DNA of 64,000 nt. Source: Tetmemena sp. SeJ-2015 (Eukaryota > Ciliophora > Spirotrichea > Sporadotrichida > Oxytrichidae). Shown here one piece after another: positions 58,392 through 64,000 of the stretch (position 1 is the first letter of the stretch; every line of letters starts with the position of its first letter). The position numbers were made by a program, and so were the translations under genes. The stretch is taken from NCBI GenBank assembly GCA_027382625.1, contig JAJKFJ010022879.1:124001-188000 (forward strand). Reading direction: 5' to 3'. The notes below the pieces were generated by a model, which saw only the letters and a list, made by a program, of their open reading frames with translations, searched no databases and was not told the DNA's origin.

Positions 58392-58721
58392 TCTTAAGAA
58401 ACAGTTTTAGCGGTTTGGGCTTTGCTAAAAGCTTTCCAGATAATTAGAGGGAAAATATTTGCCCATTATCTATTAATATTTCAAAATATTTTTAGTAAAT
58501 TATTACTAAATCACAAAGTGTTTTGGCAATAATAATTGATCTCAAGTGAATGAGAGTTAATAAATAGTAGAGATACGGAGAAGCAGACAGCAGTCGTTTA
58601 AAAATGTCTTATCAATTTAAATTCAAATTTCACTCTAAAAAGTTATCTCTATTTCGAGATATTTAAATTCAATATCAAGTTTATTAAATTAAAGAAATCT
58701 GATATTCTAAGTTAATACGCT
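58392..58721. other. Intergenic, AT-rich
   Basis: Between the PPC-like gene and the next unknown gene, both on the minus strand. No coding frame, repeat or RNA gene seen. Confidence 0.45.
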
Positions 58722-59902
58722 TCATTAACTCTAAACTCTATATAAATAAGCAGGAGTATCACCAGCTGCAGCTATGTTTGATAAAGTTGTTTAAGAGGGT
58801 TTAAGTTTGAATCCCATTTACTTGAGGTCTACAGGCATGAAGCTGTTTGCCATCCTCTCAATAAATACTTTCTTTATTTATTCATCAACCAATCGATAGC
58901 AAAGCCACGCCACTCTTTGAGAAAATGGATATCTGACACAGCTCTGAAAGTTCTCAAGTAACTCAAGCATTTCAAAGTCCTCTCGCATATCAACTAACAG
59001 TAATCTTGTTCTAAGTACTCCCAACAAAGAAGGGAGTTCCTTCTATAGCCATTCAAAATCTTTCTGTAAATTCTAAATACATAAACATGAGTTAAAGGTT
59101 ATCAAAAGATTTATCTTACATTTGAGTTTTAGAAAGACTACTGAGTCTTATAGTCAAATAGGTCTTTGTCCAGAGCTAGTTAAATGAAGCTCTCTAAGTT
59201 GATGTACTTCACAAACGGATTATTGGGGTCAATATTTATCGACCATACTCTTCGAAGAGTGACCATATCTCTTTAGAACTCTTTCCATGGAATAATTTCA
59301 AAAGCATCTTGAACTCCAAGTATGAAAGGAACCCATCGTTGTTTACCTAGCACAGTTATTTTCATTCAAAGTTACATCTATGGCAAGATAGACTTCTCTG
59401 ATGCTCTGCTCTTTCTCGTCTTGGAGAGCTTAGAGACAATCTAATATGAATTCAAGGTACTCATCCATGTCAACTGCTTCTTTAACGCCTTTTAAGTGCT
59501 TATATTTTCTCTAGTCTTCATGTGAAATAGGAAACTTTAACTTCTCAATCTAAAAATTTAAATCAGTTTTGAACTCAAAGATATAAGGTTCATCATTACT
59601 TGAGATAGTTTTTAGGTTAGTACTTTGGGTAGGTATTTCTGGTCGAATCTGCTCTTAAAGAATTCAATTGCTCTTGTCTAAATCATAATTTAAAATCAAA
59701 TTTTTGGGGAAAAAAATTATTGCTACTTTAAAATTGGTAAACTTACAAATGGAATAAAATAACCTTCAGTTTCATCCTCTATCTTGAAGTTGAGAATCTA
59801 TTGATAGAAGGTGTCCAGCATCTCCAAATACTTCGCAAAATCTTAAGGCTGAAGTTCATTGTGCAATTCTATGAACCTACTAAATAATCTTATTCTAAGC
59901 AT
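58722..59902 (-). CDS. Unknown helical protein
   Basis: ATG 59902 begins MLRIRLFSRFIELHNELQPQ and continues KYLEMLDTFYQQILNFKIED. Introns or IESs follow at about 59743 and 59545. Later pieces: SHEDQRKYKHLKGVKEAVDM, EYLEFILDCLQALQDEKEQS, REVYLAIDVTLNENNC, WVPFILGVQDAFEIIPWKEF, and a C-terminal QKDFEWLQKELPSLLGVLRT to AYLYRVQSQ, TGA at 58722. Largely helical and acidic. The stretch IDPNNPFVKYINLESF has a faint EF-hand look but no complete loop. I do not recognise the family. Confidence 0.55.
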
Positions 59903-60647
59903 CTATATTTTAGAAAAAATGAGCTAAGGTAAAATTAAGAAAAGATCAAAGATTTTAAAACTTTAAAATATAATGTCTGTCTGGCTGAAGTTAAAATTTT
60001 ATTTAGCTTATAACTTGATTGATAATACTTGGACCATATTTTTCTTGTCACAAAAATAATATATAAATCAACTAATTATATTTAAGGGAATTAAATTCTT
60101 AAAATTAAAGAATTTAAAAAAAAAGGAAAGTTTGTCAGATGTCAACAGAAAACGCTAATTAAAAAAATGTACTCTTTATAATATTTTTTACCTATTTATA
60201 TAACAGACTCAAATTGAGAAAATAAATTCCATTCCGTGATCACTAAATTGCGGGCACTCTTTAAATTTATTAAAAAACTTGTCGATGATAGACATCAAAT
60301 CTTTTAAATTTATCCATTGGGACAATCTTATGCTATTCTCAGGAAGCGAACTTTTTAAAGTAAATTAAGTAGAGATAGATATATTCCTTAGCAGTGAAGA
60401 ATATTTGTGATAAATATTTCACACTTTTTGGCTTCAAATATTAACTTAAAATATTATAAAGGCAGTCTCTCAACATTTTTAAAACAATAGATTGAAATCA
60501 AATTTAATTTATAATTTAACAAACAAAAATATTATAGAGATTTAATTAAAATATTGATTGTGGTAATAGACAAATAGAATCTGTTTGCTTTCAATAAATA
60601 TCAGAGTTTCATCACATTTATTATTTTAGACTGAGCGCGGGAATATC
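59903..60647. other. Intergenic, very AT-rich
   Basis: 745 bp with no coding frame of note on either strand. It separates the upstream end of the unknown gene from the 3' end of the MORN gene. Long A/T runs at 60100-60200 and 60360-60560. Confidence 0.5.
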
Positions 60648-62801
60648 TCAGTTAGTGTCTGGCCTTTGGCTATTCATAGAGTGACTGTTAATCATGCGGG
60701 AGTTCCTGCCAGATTAATGCAAGCTAGCCATAGAATACTTGGTATTATTAATTAGGAGTCGCTGAGCTATGTCCACAGCTTCATCAACACGTTCCTTTGT
60801 ATCTTGAACTTTTTGTAGGAAGTATTCCTTGTCTTTAGAATGGCACTCGCTGCCTGATTTTATCTTGTTGAAAAATAAGGCTATAATAATTTATAATATC
60901 TCCAAAGTAACTTCAGAAATCTTTTCATTCAAGTATGAAGGGCGCTCGAACTGATAAGAAATGAAGGAAACATGAGGACGAGTCTTGTTTTCAGGCATGA
61001 CCATGAAAGTTCGATAGTCAATATGTCTGCTATCAATCTTATCTATCACATCTTAATTCTCCAACCACATTATCTCTATTAAAGTGAGCATTGCTCAAAA
61101 AGTTAAAATTTCAGTTATCCTCTTTCCATCTTCCCATATTCCTTTCTTCCTCTTTAACTGCTTAGACTTCGCATAATAAGAACAAATATCCTGATTGAAA
61201 TTAAAATTATTATAAAGCATCCTCAAATATGAAGGTACCAACTCCATGCTGCTTGCCATCACACCACCAACCCTCATAAGTTCTTGCATCCTAGAGAGTA
61301 TAAACTCCGTAACCGTGCTTCTTGTCATTAAAGTACTCGCCCAAATATACTTTTCCATCTTTCCATTTGTAAAGGCCAATTCCATGCAACTGCTAATCAA
61401 CCCACTCTCCTTTGTAAATAAAGCAAAGAAGAATTTCTTAAAGAAATTAATTTGTATTCTCTTCCATCTCCCCATCTGTAGTAACCTACTCCGTTTACTT
61501 TGCCTAAGTTCCACATGCCCTCTAGTACTGAGCCATCGGGCCAAGATATTACGCCCCACCCTTCTTTGTTTCCTTTGTAGAATTGGCCTTCATAAATTAT
61601 GTCATCCTTAATCTACCTTAATCTTCCGAAACCGTCAAGTCTATCTCAAATACAAATGTTAACCATAAAAATATCTCCTTTAAAGTAGCCTTCCATAAGA
61701 ATAGGTCCTTAATTAGCGTTACCCTGTCCATTTGGCAAGCTTATTATGCTGCTGCTCATAATTATAGATGATCCCTGTCTCTGATCCGATATGTCTTCAG
61801 AGTTGGATTTATGACAGACACCCCAACCATTTGCTTTATCGCTTTTCCACATTCCAATATACTGATCACCATTAACATGCAGGAATCTTCCGTAACCCTC
61901 AGCCTTCCCTTGGAGCCACTGTCCTTGATAGGTTGCTCCATCTGGCCATTCCATTGTTCCAAATCCATGTCTGAAACCTCCAAGCCACTCGCCAGTGTAT
62001 TTTCCTCCAGTCTTGTAAATATAGGCTGGTCTCACCTCCTTCTTTTTGTGAGGATTGTAGGGTTTATTAGTCACAGTCTCGAGGGCTTCAACTTTTAGGA
62101 AGTATCGATTTACACTTTCTCTCTCCTATTAAGAATTTAAGAAACCTGGAATTAACCATAATAAGACACATCAAAATCTTAGTTTAGATGCACTTTTGTC
62201 TTTAAAAATGCAAATACTAGATAAGACAGAAAAGATTCGCAAGCATGATTGCTTTATTGAATATTAGCATTCAAGTATGCGATGAAATGATTTGTTTTAT
62301 CAAATGTTGATAAGTTGTTCTTGTTTTTATTATGTTTGCTGAAGATATAAACTACTTACTTCTTCTAGCTTGTCTATAATTCTCTTGAGTTTCTTTCTCT
62401 GAAGGAATCCTCTCACCTTAGCTTGGAATTTGACCAGTGATCCTTCGGTACTACTCAAGAAAGCTTCCTACATTATTCGATTTAAGAAATTTGAAACTAA
62501 GTTAAAATGAAAAGGGCTAACACCATAAATGGGAAGAAATAGACTAACTACTATGAGTTTTACACTTACATGAGTGCTGTTAACAGAGCCTTCTTTTGTT
62601 GTTCTCTTGCGCACAAAGTATTTATCATCAATAAAAAAAAGCAAAGTGATATATAATTGATCATCTTCTTTCTAAAGGGGATTCAAAACTTAGCCAAGGA
62701 GTGTATGTTTAGTTAAATAGATGGAGGCTTACTAGAGCTAGGTCTAACTATTGAGCTCTTTCATCTCTTTCTTGGCAGCCGCAGCCAGAGCAATTTCCCA
62801 T
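60648..62801 (-). CDS. IQ- and MORN-repeat protein
   Basis: ATG 62801 gives MGNCSGCGCQERDERAQQLD, whose Gly2 and Cys residues suggest N-myristoylation and palmitoylation, so membrane attachment. Next come two introns (donors GTAAGCC and GTAAGTG), then an IQ motif (KFQAKVRGFLQRKKLKRI, about 62400-62450) for calmodulin. Then come about seven MORN repeats, e.g. YTGEWLGGFRHGFGTMEWPDG-like, YQGQWLQGKAEGYGRF and YEGQFYKGNKEGWGVISWPD. A C-terminal region (MVMPENKTRPHVSFISYQF) ends SQRPDTN, TGA at 60648. MORN proteins of protists often organise basal bodies, cortex or flagella. IESs interrupt the repeats; one is clear at 61070-61114. Confidence 0.8.
61070..61114. other. IES in MORN gene, pointer TTATC/GATAA, 45 bp
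   Basis: TTATC at 61070-61074 and 61115-61119. On the minus strand removal deletes a TGA and joins WEDGKRI to MWLENQDVIDKIDSRH, linking the repeats to the C-terminal region. Confidence 0.82.
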
Positions 62802-63121
62802 GTTATTTCTGTCAATCAAACACTTGAAAATATTATTTAACTCTAAAGGATTTAATCAAGTTACTCTAAAATATTTAGCCAGCTCAAACTTGCCAAGATA
62901 ATTAGTGAGAGAGAATCACGCCACAACATCATTTTAATATTTTCCTTAACTATATATTTCTTCTCAGTCGGAATCTAATTGATATAAACGTAAAATAATA
63001 ATTAACCTCATTTAAACTTATCATCTTTGGAAATGATTGCTGCTCTATATTGACGATTATTTTGAGAGATAAGTTTTGAGGTCATAAGTCTAAATATTGA
63101 ATTTAAGGTGTCTCTTCTATT
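62802..63121. other. Intergenic, AT-rich
   Basis: 320 bp between the MORN gene start and the transporter gene stop, both on the minus strand. No coding frame or repeat seen. Confidence 0.45.
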
Positions 63122-64000
63122 TCAGTTTCCATTCTGTATAAAGTTCAGCTATAAATCAAATATGGACATTTAATTAAGCTTTCTAAGGACAATCAAGGTT
63201 ATGTTGGGACCTAAAATTATAATGCCCTTAAATAAATGAATGATCTTAATGAATAAATGAGCAGACTTGCAATAATTTGCACTCTGTCAAGAGATTGATG
63301 CGCACCGAAGCCATCGACTAGCACTGTAATGGCGAAGAAAATGTAAATCAGAGGAGAATACTCATTCTAAGGATCATTCTCCATAACATCTGTGAACATA
63401 GAATGGAACAGCCACCACAGCACTCCCGCCAAGATGAAGTAACCAAACTACACCCACTCATCTCAAATCAAATATCAAATTAATTGAAGAATTTAACTCA
63501 TAAGTTAGACGAGTAGGATTGAGTGAGAAGAATCCGAGAATGAAGGCTGGAATAATTAGAGCTGTCACAAGACCCACATAGAAAGTATCCACATGATGAT
63601 TAACGTAGGACTTTTAATCCTTTTATATTTGAAGAGTTACTTAAAGAATTTAAAGAAGCTTATCTTCATTTAAATATCTTCATATTTTACTTAAAATTTT
63701 CCCCTTTAGAAATTTCCTATAAACTTTTGCTTTTGTAAGATGACGTTGCCGAATCCCCACATGATGATGGTGAGAATTCCATATATGAAAGCCCACATGT
63801 TGTCATAGTTTTGAGTGTAGTTATTCGTGAACTTAGAGTTTCCTCTGAAAAGGAATACCAATCCAAAAATAGCTACCGCAATAGCGAGTATGTCCCAGTT
63901 AGAATACTTCTTTTCAATCAATTTAAATTTAAGTATTTTCTGCATTTTGAGCTTCAATAATATTAAAACAATCATAGCGTATCTCTATGCTACTTTCTAA
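63122..64000 (-). CDS. SLC35/EamA-type transporter, N-terminus outside window
   Basis: Multi-pass protein of the drug/metabolite transporter superfamily, likely a nucleotide-sugar or metabolite carrier of the endomembranes. Readable membrane segments: WDILAIAVAIFGLVFLFRG, MWAFIYGILTIIMWGFGNVI, YVGLVTALIIPAFILGFFSL, FGYFILAGVLWWLFHSMF, YIFFAITVLVDGFGAHQ, GIIILGPNITLIVLRKL. The end is FIQNGN, TGA at 63122. The first half of the protein lies beyond position 64000. An intron or IES lies at about 63600-63705, and a repeat pair ATTTATT near 63215-63245 suggests another. Substrate unknown. Confidence 0.65.

Noticed and set aside
60640..60715. A tRNA-like stretch (D-arm-like CTCAGTTAG, Asn-like anticodon loop CTGTTAA)
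   Set aside because: The acceptor stem cannot pair and the T-arm is wrong; the minus strand codes for the C-terminus of the MORN gene here.
1..64000. CRISPR arrays, bacterial operons, rRNA or viral genes
   Set aside because: Nothing of the kind was seen; code, introns and gene content are those of a ciliate nucleus.

Overview
The window reads as germline (micronuclear) DNA of a hypotrich/spirotrich ciliate of the Oxytricha-Tetmemena-Stylonychia kind. Three observations support this. (1) TAA and TAG sit inside conserved protein motifs where Gln is expected, and TGA is the only stop that fits. (2) Genes are cut by short AT-rich internal eliminated sequences (IESs) flanked by 3-14 bp direct repeats (pointers); removing the IES plus one repeat restores the protein. 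(3) Two transposons of the telomere-bearing-element (TBE) type, with an IS630/Tc1-like DDE transposase, a small basic ORF and a zinc-finger/kinase-like ORF, interrupt host genes. Because of the code and the IESs, ordinary ORF calling shows only fragments.

Layout. 1-8023 (-): ankyrin-anoctamin gene A, split by TBE copy 1 (196-4119). 8133-9243 (-): unknown gene crossing a poor-quality stretch. 9907-14136 (+): Rictor (TORC2). 14383-15849 (+): cathepsin-L-like protease with six small IESs. 16008-17069 (+): TMEM135-like protein. 17372-18866 (-): Cys-rich membrane protein. 19102-23755 (-): three Gln/Ser-rich unknown genes. 23865-26244: a leucine aminopeptidase scrambled into 15 segments on both strands. 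26437-28157 (-): its unscrambled paralogue. 28337-36734 (+): C-terminal part of VPS13. 36840-37325 (+): small unknown gene. 37382-41938 (-): SUMO, split by TBE copy 2. 42302-47861 (-): large surface protein with repeated PPC-like domains. 47816-52071 (-): second ankyrin-anoctamin. 52319-55228 (+): N-terminal part of VPS13, joined to the C-terminal part by a shared 14-bp pointer. 55289-56423 (-): endonuclease/exonuclease/phosphatase protein. 56424-58391 (-): second secreted PPC-like protein. 58722-59902 (-): unknown. 60648-62801 (-): IQ + MORN protein. 63122-64000 (-): SLC35/EamA transporter, cut by the window edge.

The host genes do not form one pathway. What unites the window is the rearrangement system: every gene must lose IESs, and two (the aminopeptidase and VPS13) must also be reordered, in one case with inversion, to give a working somatic chromosome. 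The main results are the fully traced map of the scrambled aminopeptidase beside its unscrambled paralogue, the VPS13 gene split across about 16 kb of other loci, and a TBE sitting inside a codon series whose exact removal, leaving one AAT, restores the reading frame.
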